From Thermodesulfobacteriota bacterium (GTDB lineage: Bacteria; Desulfobacterota; DSM-4660; Desulfatiglandales; Desulfatiglandaceae): a stretch of 35,550 nt of DNA. Location: contig JANQDY010000091.1 of the NCBI GenBank assembly GCA_028278625.1, positions 1 through 35,550 of the forward strand. Reading direction: 5' to 3'. The notes below the pieces were generated by a model. It made no database searches, had not been told where the DNA came from, and worked only from the letters and a program-made list of their open reading frames with translations. Both the position numbers and the translations under genes were made by a program. Shown one piece after another: positions 15,894 to 24,108 of the stretch; the stretch's first letter is position 1; every line of letters starts with the position of its first letter.

Positions 15894-17210
15894 TCACTTT
15901 GAAAGATCCCCAATCCCTTTCAGGACCGTATCAAAGAGTTCCTGGGTGTCTTCCTTTTCAAGGCAGGAAAAGGCGACCCGAAGGTCGGTTTTGCCAAGGG
16001 CGATCAGTCCCACGCCGTATGTGTCCAGCAGGTGAACCCGCAGGGATTCCGCATCCACGGTCTTGAGCTTAAGACACATGAAATAGCCTGAATTGAAGGG
16101 GTAGACATCCCATGCGTCCTGGTATTTGGAATCGGCCAGCACCCGCTTAACCTCTTCCGCCCGAGCCTTCATGATCTTGAATTTTTCTTCTTTTTCCTGC
16201 AAATAGACGTCTGATTGCAGCGATTTCAGAACCATTTCCTGGCTCAGGTGGGACGCATTGGAGATGGAACCTCTTACGGCACCCGCCGTCTTTCTCTCCA
16301 GTGCATCGTAAAAGGGCCGTGCGTCGCCCGTGACGGGACAGCCGTAGGTGATAAAACCCACCCGCAAGCCCCATACGAAATTCTCCTTGGTGGCCCCGTC
16401 CAGTTTAACGGCCAGAAGATTGGGATCCCGGTCCAAGAGCCGGGTGAAGATGGATTGCTTGGCCGCCGATTCATCGTAGAAAAGGCCGAAATAGGCGTCG
16501 TCCGTAAACGCCACCACCTGCGTTCCTTTTCGGGCGACGTCCGCAAGTACGTCGGCGATATGGTCCGCTTCTTCGGATGAGACCGTATATCCGGTGGGAT
16601 TATTGGGGAAGTTCAGGATCAGAACGATCTTTTTCCGTTCCGCCGCCTCTTTTTCAACGAAACTTTTAAAGGCATCCAGGTTGAATCCGCCGTCGGAATC
16701 AAAGAACGTGTAGTTCTTGATGACGGCCCCTTTCCTGACGCCGAAGATCAGGTTGTAGTTGCCCCACATCTTGTCCGGCAGAAGAATAACATCCCCCGGA
16801 TCCACCCACATATCCGAGACAACACTCAACGCATGGGTGATGGCGTTACAGGTCACCGGAAGGCTTGTCTCCTTCCCTTTGAGCGAAGGGTTTTTTCTAT
16901 AGATCTCCTCTTTCCATGCTTCCCGTAGGGGCATGATCCCGAAAGAGGGCGCATAGGTGAGGGCTTCCCTGGGAGAGATGTCATTGAGCATGGACATGAC
17001 CGATGGGAGAAACATGGTATCCCCCTTCTCGGTGGCCATACCGATGGTTGCATTGAATCGATGGGCTTTTTCCTTGGCTTCCGCACTCTGTGAAAGAATG
17101 CCCTTGGGGAAAAAGAGGTTCTTTCCCACGTTGGACAGCATGTCGTAGACTTTGGGGTTTCCCTTTTCGATGATGCCGTTTAGTTCAACTGCAATGGGGT
17201 TCATCTCCAT
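15894..17210 (-). CDS. Class I/II PLP aminotransferase
   Basis: The 438-residue fold-type I PLP enzyme has NFPNNPTGY (201-208, substrate and PLP contacts), DDAYFGL (237-243) and the Schiff-base Lys275 in ATKENFVWGLRVGF with its partner Arg283. A C-terminal Arg in GKTDLRVAF would bind the substrate carboxylate. The protein is longer than typical AspC-type enzymes at its N-terminus and resembles the aromatic or branched aminotransferases annotated in deltaproteobacteria and Firmicutes. The start ATG (17210) has an AGGAG site about 9 bases upstream; a second ATG lies two codons in. It transfers an amino group between an amino acid and a 2-oxo acid in the cytoplasm; the specific substrate is not visible. 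The gene is flanked by roughly 120-base gaps on both sides, so it is probably transcribed alone. Confidence 0.9.
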   Translation of the reverse strand: MEMNPIAVELNGIIEKGNPKVYDMLSNVGKNLFFPKGILSQSAEAKEKAHRFNATIGMATEKGDTMFLPSVMSMLNDISPREALTYAPSFGIMPLREAWKEEIYRKNPSLKGKETSLPVTCNAITHALSVVSDMWVDPGDVILLPDKMWGNYNLIFGVRKGAVIKNYTFFDSDGGFNLDAFKSFVEKEAAERKKIVLILNFPNNPTGYTVSSEEADHIADVLADVARKGTQVVAFTDDAYFGLFYDESAAKQSIFTRLLDRDPNLLAVKLDGATKENFVWGLRVGFITYGCPVTGDARPFYDALERKTAGAVRGSISNASHLSQEMVLKSLQSDVYLQEKEEKFKIMKARAEEVKRVLADSKYQDAWDVYPFNSGYFMCLKLKTVDAESLRVHLLDTYGVGLIALGKTDLRVAFSCLEKEDTQELFDTVLKGIGDLSK

Positions 17211-17328
17211 TTTGATGGCTCCTGGTTTCTTTTTTTTGGTTTATTAACGGTTTCGGCCCATTGTTAACCGGGAGATTTCGGTTTTGTCAAGCAAATTGAA
17301 ATAACCCGCAACACCATTTTGGCTGAAA

Positions 17329-17847
17329 TCAGTTCTGTATGATGTCCACGGTCATCTGCTGACGGATTTGGCGTTTCCCGTCGTATATGACCAGATCAAC
17401 GGTGTTTCTTCCCTGGGGAAGGGGGCCCGGAAATAGACCGCGCCCTTCACCGTCCAGAATATCCTGCCGAATGGGTGCAAAGGCGACCAGTTTGAGGGGA
17501 AAGATCTCCCTGATGAACGTACCGCCCGCGGGAACAGTGGCCGGAGGAATCGATTTCTGGATGGTTGCCGGATCGATGCTCGGAAAGACCACCTTTCCGA
17601 AGTTCTTTCCGTTGTTGAGGTACCGGGTCTGGTTCCAATCGATCATCAGTTCCCGGTCGGTCTTGTTGCCAATCTGAAGCCTGAAGGAGACAAAGTGCTC
17701 CTTGTCCCGCTTAAGGGGTGTCAGCTGTGTACTGAAATCGGCATTCTGCATCTCCCGGGTTGAAGGCGTGCTGACCCATGTTTTCGTTTTTGCCGGTACG
17801 CAGGCGGCCAGAAACAACAGCAGTAAAGCGATGGTTTTGATTTTCAT
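17329..17847 (-). CDS. Small lipoprotein of unknown function
   Basis: The 172-residue protein starts at the ATG at 17847, which has AGGAGG 6 bases upstream; the two earlier ATGs in frame overlap or precede that ribosome-binding site. It has a signal peptide with lipobox FLAAC (Cys at about 16). The mature part is predicted to be mostly beta strand (VSFRLQIGNKTDRELMIDW, AGGTFIREIFPLKLVAF, NTVDLVIYDGKRQIRQQMTVDI), resembling an immunoglobulin-like sandwich. No family is recognised. It begins 30 bases after the AsmA gene and is probably co-transcribed with it, which points to an envelope role. Confidence 0.78.
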   Translation of the reverse strand: MKIKTIALLLLFLAACVPAKTKTWVSTPSTREMQNADFSTQLTPLKRDKEHFVSFRLQIGNKTDRELMIDWNQTRYLNNGKNFGKVVFPSIDPATIQKSIPPATVPAGGTFIREIFPLKLVAFAPIRQDILDGEGRGLFPGPLPQGRNTVDLVIYDGKRQIRQQMTVDIIQN

Positions 17848-17877
17848 TGTCATCCTCCTGAATATGAACATAAATGA

Positions 17878-20800
17878 TTACCAGGATAGGGCGTCGTCCC
17901 CCTTCTTTTTTTCTTCTCCAACCAGCGGTTCAATGATCTTGACCGGCGCTTCAAGGGTTCTTTTCATCATGCCCCAGACGCCTGATCCCAGCTCCGAAAA
18001 CGGAAGGACCTGAACCTGTGGGTCTTTCAGGGATCCCTGGATCCTCACGGGAACGGAAATCAGCGTTCCGCCCAGAATATATCCCGCCACCGGAATAATG
18101 CTGATCACGCGGTCCGTCAGCGTAAAGGGCGATGCCAGCACTTTGCTGTCCACCTGGTCATTGAGCAGATCCAAATACCCCGTGGCAACAAGGTTCATGG
18201 CGGGGCTTCTCATCACCCCTTCCTTTACGTGTATTTTTCCATCTTTAAGATTTGCTTTTATCTGGACCAGATCGTAGGGAAATTCGTTCTTTTCAAGGGA
18301 GGGGAGTTTCCCTTTGAAAATATCCGTGACATTGAGCACCGATATGACCCGTGCCAGTCTCGGATCCTGCTTCACCCGCCCATTGGCGGAAGAGAAGAGA
18401 ATGGGACCTTCGAGTTTTTGGGGGAGATCCTTCCAATCTCCTTTGCCCGTGATCTTGGCCTTGAGATCGAATTTGCCTTCCGCGCTGACCCGTTCTTTGG
18501 TGAGACAGGTAATGCTTTTGTTTAAGTCCGCTTTTTCCGCTCTCAACCGAAAGCGCAGGTCCACGTTATCCCTTTTGATCCGTACAACGCCCGGAGCCGA
18601 GATGCCGCAGAGGTTGGCGTTTTCAACGGCAACGCGAATCTCCCGCGGCCCCAGTCTGATTTCCCCTTGAAACGGCTGCCAGACAAACCTGTCGATTTTC
18701 AAACTGTCCCACATGAGGTGGGCCGTCCCTTTAATGGGAAATTCCCAAGGGGCCTCTTCTTTCCGGGAATCGGTCTTCTTTTTCGACGCCTTCAAGAATG
18801 CCAGAATCTTGTCGAGATCCACGTTCCCGGTGGTAATATCCACGTCAAATCGGGGATCATCCGTGGAAAGATCGGCATTTCCGGTCATGATGAGTCTGTT
18901 TTCATGGAGCAGCATTCGAAAGGATTCTATCCGGAGCTGTTGACCTTTGAAACGCAGAGCAAAGTCCACAATCTTGGCGGGAACCGGTATGCCATAAATA
19001 AGAATATCATTTCCCCTCAAGAATCCTTCGGCTGATGTGGAAAATGACTGCTTGGGCAGAATCCGCGCGGATACATCTCCCTCAATCCACCCCCCCAAAA
19101 ACGGGTTGTCGGGGAGGATGCTGTCCAGGGTCGATTTCTGGATTTTGCCCGAAAAATCGAGATCCGCCAGTTCTTCATGGGCCAGCAGCCTCAAAGACGC
19201 CCTTGTAGGACCATCTTCAAGGGTCAGTTTCTGAATATCCAATTTGCCCGGTTCACGGGTAACATCCATTCTAACGCGCGCGCCACCCGGAAAATCGAGA
19301 TCTCCCAAAAGGGATGTTCGGGTGTCTCTTATCCAGAGAAACCGTCCCGATGCCACTTGTATGGGCGCATTCAGAAGAAGGTCATCGGGCATTTCCAGGG
19401 TATGGTAGAGATGCTTTATCCCCTTGGCCCCCAATGTTCCCGAGAGGCTGGTTTCGAAACGGTTTGTTCCTTTCAGGGGGTTTCCAAGGGCGCCCGTCAT
19501 GTTGAAATGGGAATCCAGGATTTCGATCCGGGCATCGCTGAATCGGATCGTTTGAGGGGTGATATTGAGCCGTGCTTTTCCGGCCTTAAGGGGTGCCGGC
19601 AATTGGGTCATGTCCAAAAAAAGGTTTTCGACCCCCAATACCCCTTGATACCACCATTCGGCGGGATCCTTAAGCGGCCCTTTCATGGCCAGTGAAAGAA
19701 CGGAAACCCGCCCCTTTAGGCTTTCTGGGTCCTTCAACCAAGGGGTACTGTTCTTTGTCCGGGAAAGAAAGGGGTGCAGGTCTTCCAGGAGGATCGAGCC
19801 CTCCAGGGATGTGATTTCCATGCGGGGCTTATCCGATTCCCAATTCAATTGGCCGCTGAGGTTACTAAACCGGGAACCGCCGCAGGAACCCGCCACTTCA
19901 AGCAACTGAACATTCTCTTGTTGGTAACGAACCCTCCCACCGGTTACCACGATGGGTAAAGGCATTGATTGATAAAGGGCCTTCATGCGCAAGGCGGTGC
20001 AGTCCACGTCCATCTTAAGGGGACCCTCGCCTTTTTTCGGTTCATCAAAGCGGACCCTTGCCGTGGCTTCTCCTTCAACGGACCGGATACGTTCCAGCTG
20101 TCGGGCCGCCGGGCCTTCCGGAAAAACCCGTTTCAGAAAATCATGGGCTTCGCCCAGATCGGCAACCACTTGAATATCCAGATGGAAAGGAGTTCCTTCA
20201 TTTTCAAGGGAGACATTTAAGATGCCCGATTTCCCTTTGGTTTTCCCGGTTCTGGCCTCGAGCCGCTGCCCGCTGAGGGTCCCTTTTGCGATCAGAGCGC
20301 TCCCGGTGACCTCGGTGAGATCAAGATCTGGATCCGTCAGGGAAATCTCACCGTCCCGCATGATGCCCTGGATGGTATAGGCGGTCAGATCGCCCAGTTC
20401 CGCCAGGGTTTTCCCTTTGGCATCAACGGTTATGGAAGGGACTTTTCCCCCCCTCACGATATCGAAAACATCCTGAACATTGGGAAGGTCTCCGGCCAGG
20501 TCAAGGGCGCTTGATCGTACCGAAGGTACATCCACATCTTTTCCTTCCAGATGGAGACTCAGAGCCGGTGCTTCCTCCTGCTTCTTGAAGGTTCCCGCGA
20601 GGCTCAGGGCGGGCTCGGACAGGGTCATTTGGGAAAGGGTCGCCCCCACCGATCCTTTTTCCACTTGCAGGCTTCCTCCCAAGCGAACCCCCTTGAACGT
20701 GGCCTTTCCTTGTTCCCGGGACAAGGTCAAAAGGGGTGCCCTGAGGGTAAAACGGGCATTCAGGCTGCGAAGCCCTGCCGCATCAAACTCCGTTTCAAGG

Positions 20801-21543
20801 TCCATGACGCCGTCTTCCAGCCGGATCGGTGAATTCTGCTGCAGATGATTGGGGATACGATCGCTTTTGAGCCCTGAAACCGTCAATGCGCCCTTTGTTT
20901 TAAGTGAACCCATTTCCGTCTTCCCATTCAAGCGCATGCTTTTAAAGAGGTTTGACGTACAATGCACTTCCACGGTCAGGGTTTTGTTTTCGTAATGGGA
21001 TGAAAGGGTTATGTCGCTGAACCGGAACTCCTGCTTCCCTTGTGTGGTAACATCTATCAGACCGTTTTCAATCTCTATTTCGAGACCATCCGTTTTTTCG
21101 ATCAAAGGCTCAAGTGTTTTGAATGCAGTGGATTCTCTTCCTTTTTGAGATGATCCGTCGGGTGATTGTCCGGTTTTTTTGGGTGACGTGAGATCAATTT
21201 CGGCCTTCGGATAAGAGAGGGATATGCGGTCCGGAACAACATCTCCTTTCAGGAGCGGCAAAAGCTTGGGATAGACCGTTAACGATTTATAAAGGAGGGC
21301 TTTCCGCTCTTTCAGGGTGAATTCCCCGTCACGCAAAACAGCATGGGGTCGGGGTAGAAAAGCGATACTCAGTTTCCTGAATTCGACGCGTCCTCCGGTT
21401 TCCCGTTCCACGAGCCCCTTGATTTCCTTTTGGATGCCCTCGAGGTCGATCAAAAACGGTGCCGCGAGAAGCAACAGGCACATCAACAGCAGAACACCGC
21501 CTAAGATGCCTGAAACCCGGTAAATCGTTCTGGTCCTTTTCAT
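17878..21543 (-). CDS. AsmA-family envelope protein (very large)
   Basis: The protein is 1221 residues long if started at the ATG at 21543; a TTG at 21627 in frame adds 28 charged residues and has no ribosome-binding site. It has one N-terminal transmembrane anchor (about 11-33, LGGVLLLMCLLLLAAPFLI) followed by the AsmA N-terminal region (GIQKEIKGLVERETGGRVEFRKLSIAF). A long, repetitive beta-rich body follows, and the C-terminus resembles the AsmA_2/DUF3971 region (LNVTDIFKGKLPSL, DGKIHVKEGVMRSPAMNLVATGYLDLL). Proteins of this group (AsmA, TamB, YhdP, YicH) form long hydrophobic grooves across the periplasm and are implicated in phospholipid transfer to the outer membrane. The small lipoprotein follows 30 bases downstream. 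Confidence 0.88.
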   Translation of the reverse strand: MKRTRTIYRVSGILGGVLLLMCLLLLAAPFLIDLEGIQKEIKGLVERETGGRVEFRKLSIAFLPRPHAVLRDGEFTLKERKALLYKSLTVYPKLLPLLKGDVVPDRISLSYPKAEIDLTSPKKTGQSPDGSSQKGRESTAFKTLEPLIEKTDGLEIEIENGLIDVTTQGKQEFRFSDITLSSHYENKTLTVEVHCTSNLFKSMRLNGKTEMGSLKTKGALTVSGLKSDRIPNHLQQNSPIRLEDGVMDLETEFDAAGLRSLNARFTLRAPLLTLSREQGKATFKGVRLGGSLQVEKGSVGATLSQMTLSEPALSLAGTFKKQEEAPALSLHLEGKDVDVPSVRSSALDLAGDLPNVQDVFDIVRGGKVPSITVDAKGKTLAELGDLTAYTIQGIMRDGEISLTDPDLDLTEVTGSALIAKGTLSGQRLEARTGKTKGKSGILNVSLENEGTPFHLDIQVVADLGEAHDFLKRVFPEGPAARQLERIRSVEGEATARVRFDEPKKGEGPLKMDVDCTALRMKALYQSMPLPIVVTGGRVRYQQENVQLLEVAGSCGGSRFSNLSGQLNWESDKPRMEITSLEGSILLEDLHPFLSRTKNSTPWLKDPESLKGRVSVLSLAMKGPLKDPAEWWYQGVLGVENLFLDMTQLPAPLKAGKARLNITPQTIRFSDARIEILDSHFNMTGALGNPLKGTNRFETSLSGTLGAKGIKHLYHTLEMPDDLLLNAPIQVASGRFLWIRDTRTSLLGDLDFPGGARVRMDVTREPGKLDIQKLTLEDGPTRASLRLLAHEELADLDFSGKIQKSTLDSILPDNPFLGGWIEGDVSARILPKQSFSTSAEGFLRGNDILIYGIPVPAKIVDFALRFKGQQLRIESFRMLLHENRLIMTGNADLSTDDPRFDVDITTGNVDLDKILAFLKASKKKTDSRKEEAPWEFPIKGTAHLMWDSLKIDRFVWQPFQGEIRLGPREIRVAVENANLCGISAPGVVRIKRDNVDLRFRLRAEKADLNKSITCLTKERVSAEGKFDLKAKITGKGDWKDLPQKLEGPILFSSANGRVKQDPRLARVISVLNVTDIFKGKLPSLEKNEFPYDLVQIKANLKDGKIHVKEGVMRSPAMNLVATGYLDLLNDQVDSKVLASPFTLTDRVISIIPVAGYILGGTLISVPVRIQGSLKDPQVQVLPFSELGSGVWGMMKRTLEAPVKIIEPLVGEEKKKGDDALSW

Positions 21544-22027
21544 TTCGAAATGGGGGCGTTCCTTGTATGAATCGGTTTTTGGTTTGTCCCTGGTCCCTGA
21601 ACGGCTTTCATGGTAGATGATATTCAAATGCGCGCAAAAGTCAAAACAAACCCTTTTTCATTCATTATTTTTTGCCTTGGCGGTCCACACCCGCAAACGG
21701 AAAATCCAGGACAATTCAGGGCACCTTACACAATTCCGGAAGGTCTTCCCGGAAATAAGTGGGATGTCCCCATCTCCACTTGCGCTGTGCTATCATCTTT
21801 TCGACTTTTGCCCGGGCGCCTCAGGAGACGATGTTTCCCCAAGCATCCCCATTGTCATCGATTGAAGCAGTTGTGGCGAAAGATAGATCGGGAACTGAAA
21901 GAATAAACACTTAAAGAGCTCCGCCTATCTCTGCCAATTTAGCAGATCAGGCAAGGTTTAACAAAAAATTTATAGTAATGTGTGGAGCAAGGCGGAACGC
22001 ATTTCCTCGTAAATCATTTGGTTGGTT
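21544..22027. other. Intergenic region and left edge of an AT-rich segment
   Basis: About 480 bases have no supported gene. The first part contains the poorly defined AsmA start. An inverted repeat that could form a hairpin lies at 21734-21754 (TTCCGG with CCGGAA, with GGAAG/CTTCC inside). From about 21,900 the DNA becomes visibly richer in A and T, continuing into the LysE and HigBA genes. Nothing recognisable as an IS end or att site was seen. Confidence 0.45.
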
Positions 22028-22636
22028 TTATTTATAATTAAAAAATATAGCAAACAAAACAGCAATTATCATTAAAACTGCAAATGTCATTCTTAGTATT
22101 CTTTCTGATTTAGGTGTTTCAAAGATAGAGCGTAACGCTCCACCTAAACCCAACCATACGATATCAACGAATACTGCCACCATAAAGCAAACAGCACCAG
22201 TTGCCATAAAACTAACTATATTGCTTTGAAATGGCAAAAGAAAATGAGAAAATATGGCGAAAAGAGCCGCATATGCTTTTGGATTAATCAAGTTCAAAAT
22301 GAACCCATCAATTAAACCCGGTGATGAGTTTTGAGTTTTATCAGACAAACCAAGGGCTGGCGCCATCGCAATTTTTTTTGCTATATAAACAATATATAGT
22401 GCACCAGCAATCTGAAATACCAATTTTACATTCGGGAATACAATAAACAAAGCAGCGATACCGACGGTTGCTCCAATAATAGCTACAACGAGGCCACAAA
22501 GTAATCCTATGAGAAATGGAATGCCTTTTTTCATTCCATATGTTGCACCTGTTGCAGCAAGGGCTAAAGGTGCTGGTCCAGGTGAGCCAAGCAACAAGCT
22601 TGCCGTTACGATTAATGTAATTACTGCTTCAAACAC
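22028..22636 (-). CDS. LysE-family amino-acid exporter
   Basis: The protein is 202 residues long from the GTG at 22636, which has AGGAAG close upstream; a TTG 8 codons earlier is less likely. It has about six transmembrane helices and the LysE/RhtB signature at its start (SPGPAPLALAATGATYGMKKG), plus GFILNLINPKAY in the middle, the conserved loop of these exporters. LysE proteins export amino acids or related small metabolites across the inner membrane. Base composition is clearly more AT-rich than the flanking operons, suggesting transfer. It stands alone, with about 330 non-coding bases before the antitoxin gene. The exact substrate is unknown. Confidence 0.88.
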   Translation of the reverse strand: MFEAVITLIVTASLLLGSPGPAPLALAATGATYGMKKGIPFLIGLLCGLVVAIIGATVGIAALFIVFPNVKLVFQIAGALYIVYIAKKIAMAPALGLSDKTQNSSPGLIDGFILNLINPKAYAALFAIFSHFLLPFQSNIVSFMATGAVCFMVAVFVDIVWLGLGGALRSIFETPKSERILRMTFAVLMIIAVLFAIFFNYK

Positions 22637-22968
22637 TAGCTTCCTTTCACCGAACGACAAATTAACCGGTCCCTGCTGTCGTGGAATTGGATTATGGATT
22701 GAAGTCGGTACAATTCAACATATTGATTGCTAATAAATAATACCATAAATACAGGCGATTTCAGGACCTACATATGGCCTTTTGAACCCAAAAAATAAAA
22801 TATAAAAAGTTTCCCATGTCTCCTTTGAATTTATAGTCCTCATTTGAAACTCAAGAAAAACGATATAGACCTAATAAAATCATCTATTTCAAAAAAATGT
22901 CCTATTATCCCAAATAATTAATTTGTTCAAGCTCCAGTCTAAAAGTCTACATTGTGACGCCGACGAGT
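22637..22968. other. AT-rich intergenic gap between LysE and the antitoxin gene
   Basis: About 330 bases contain several short poly-A/T tracts and no open frame, RNA or clear hairpin that I can support. It must hold the promoter of the minus-strand LysE gene and the transcription end of the toxin-antitoxin pair, but neither is convincing by eye. Confidence 0.4.
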
Positions 22969-23271
22969 TTAGATGGCACGATTATTTACTTCAATAGAGA
23001 TTTTAAGGCCGACGCTATGCAAAACAGAATTGAGACTCTTCAACTTGGGATTCCCATTTGTTGAAAGAATTCGATATAGATTCTCTCTGTTCAAATTCGT
23101 TAATCTTGCAATCTCGGAAATACCTTTTGCATTCGCAACATCCTTTAACGCCATCAAAAAGATTTCCTGTGAACCATCTTCAAGTGCTGCATTCAAATAC
23201 TCTGCTGCTTCCGCAGGGTCGAGAAGATTTTCCTTGAGATTATCAACATATTTTTCTGCTATTTTTTTCAT
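22969..23271 (-). CDS. higA: HigA-type antitoxin with helix-turn-helix (addiction-module antidote)
   Basis: The 100-residue protein starts at the ATG at 23271, with GGAG 8 bases upstream; the longer open frame overlaps the toxin. The N-terminal half (KYVDNLKENLLDPAEAAEYLNAALEDGSQEIFLMALKDVA split across two helices) and the C-terminal helix-turn-helix (GISEIARLTNLNRENLYRILSTNGNPKLKSLNSVL) match the 'addiction module antidote protein' family paired with phage Gp49-like toxins. It would bind and silence the toxin and repress the shared promoter. Its ATG overlaps the toxin stop by four bases (ATGA), so translation is coupled. Confidence 0.87.
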   Translation of the reverse strand: MKKIAEKYVDNLKENLLDPAEAAEYLNAALEDGSQEIFLMALKDVANAKGISEIARLTNLNRENLYRILSTNGNPKLKSLNSVLHSVGLKISIEVNNRAI

Positions 23272-23588
23272 CTCATTCTCCTCTGATAATCGGCGCAATA
23301 CTGATGTGCCAATTTGATATCCTTTGATTGAGATTTCTTCGAACCGCCACAAAACAGCAATACGATCTTTTGATCAGATTTTCCGAAATACGCTCGATAC
23401 CCAGGACCGTGATCAACCCTCAACTCATTCACCCCTTTTGCAACAGATTTACAGTCACCGAAATTTCCCAATCTTACTCTATTTAATCGAACACGGATTC
23501 TGGCGCTAGCCGCACGACCTTTCAACGAGTTCAGCCATTTATGAAATGGATTCTTACCGTCTTCCGTAATATATTCGAGTAACTCGAT
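23268..23588 (-). CDS. higB: HigB/RelE-type toxin (Gp49-like) with a non-canonical start
   Basis: The toxin belongs to the phage-derived Gp49-like/HigB family of ribosome-dependent mRNA nucleases. It shows EDGKNPFHKWLNSLKG, RIRVRLNRVRLGNFGDCKSVAKGV split across the core, ELRVDHGPGYRAYFG and IVLLFCGGSKKSQSKDI, the usual catalytic-region motifs. Full family length (about 106 residues) is reached only by starting at an ATC at 23588, which lies 7 bases after an AAGGA ribosome-binding site. In frame there is no ATG, GTG or TTG between the upstream stop and the TTG at 23525, which would cut off about 21 conserved residues. Either a rare AUC start is used or the start codon has been lost. It is the first gene of the pair. 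Confidence 0.75.
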   Translation of the reverse strand: MELLEYITEDGKNPFHKWLNSLKGRAASARIRVRLNRVRLGNFGDCKSVAKGVNELRVDHGPGYRAYFGKSDQKIVLLFCGGSKKSQSKDIKLAHQYCADYQRRMR

Positions 23589-23609
23589 TTTGTGATCCTT
23601 AATATCAAT

Positions 23610-23637
23610 ATTGTAGCTTTAAAGCTACATTTGTCAA
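23610..23637 (-). promoter_or_regulatory. Toxin-antitoxin promoter with overlapping operator palindrome
   Basis: On the minus strand there is a -35 box TTGACA (23632-23637), a 16-bp spacer and a -10 box TACAAT (23610-23615). A perfect 18-bp palindrome (23612-23629, TGTAGC in its left arm and GCTACA in its right arm) covers the spacer and much of the -10 box. This is the expected arrangement for autorepression by the HigA-type antitoxin. Transcription would start about 23602, leaving a very short leader before the toxin. Confidence 0.75.
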
Positions 23638-23699
23638 CCGGAAAATCGTCTGTGAACGCAAAACTGAAAAATGCCCAGCTTGTATCGGCTGAACATATT

Positions 23700-23858
23700 C
23701 TTACCGCAGTGGCGGAAACGGGATCGTGCTAAACCTGCATAACCAGATTCGGTGAAACGGAGGCGAGCTCTGCTGAGGAACAACTCGCTAAGGGATAGCC
23801 GGAGAGGCGACGGGAAATATCGTCATCGGGAGGGGAGTCTTCGGGCTCCCCTTTTTTT
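23700..23858 (+). ncRNA. Candidate structured non-coding RNA ending at a strong terminator
   Basis: A stretch with no sensible reading frame ends in an excellent intrinsic terminator (23832-23858). It contains several GGA trinucleotides (about nine), small hairpins such as GCGAG/CTCGC (about 23763-23788) and GACG/CGTC (about 23809-23824), and gene-like base composition, all between the divergent toxin-antitoxin promoter and the convergent end of the TRAP permease gene. I compared it by eye with common riboswitch families (c-di-GMP, SAM, TPP, glycine, fluoride, Moco) and found no match. A CsrA-sequestering sRNA is one possibility because of the GGA motifs. The 5' end is unknown. Confidence 0.4.
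23832..23858 (+). terminator. Strong intrinsic terminator with UUCG tetraloop
   Basis: The stem GGGGAGTC pairs with GGCTCCCC (one T-G wobble) around a C(TTCG)G loop, then comes a run of seven Ts. This is among the most stable terminator folds. No protein gene on the + strand ends here, so it implies an unannotated transcript coming from the left. Confidence 0.85.
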
Positions 23859-24108
23859 ATGTGATATTTCCGAGGAGCCTTCATGCCTAAAAAAACCTCG
23901 GGGTTTGGGGCAGAGCCCCAAGGGGCTTCTCGAAACAGTACGACGATCAGAAATCACAGACAGACTGTCAGGCATCGCTTTGCAGCGATAAATCAATCAG
24001 GCAAAAGCAAAACATCTTCTGCATTCTATTGTGGACAAAATCCAGTTCTCTTTCTCCCTCACTTTTTGGGGAGATGATCCTATCGACACTGACCTTGTTT
24101 AACGGATC
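23859..24108. other. Intergenic segment with palindromic elements
   Basis: About 250 bases lie between the + strand terminator and the minus-strand TRAP permease end. They hold a REP-like palindrome TTGGGGC-aga-GCCCCAA (about 23904-23921), a GACAG-A-CTGTC inverted repeat (23959-23969) and a perfect hairpin ATCGCT-TTGC-AGCGAT (23974-23989). The last one may help end the TRAP transcript, though no T run follows. No gene is supported. Confidence 0.5.

Noticed and set aside
23700..23858. A known riboswitch (c-di-GMP, SAM, TPP, glycine, fluoride, Moco)
   Set aside because: The conserved core blocks of these families could not be found by eye; kept only as an unassigned candidate RNA.
23752..23991. 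A 79-codon + strand open frame beginning GTG
   Set aside because: It runs straight through the strong terminator at 23832-23858 and has no protein-like features.
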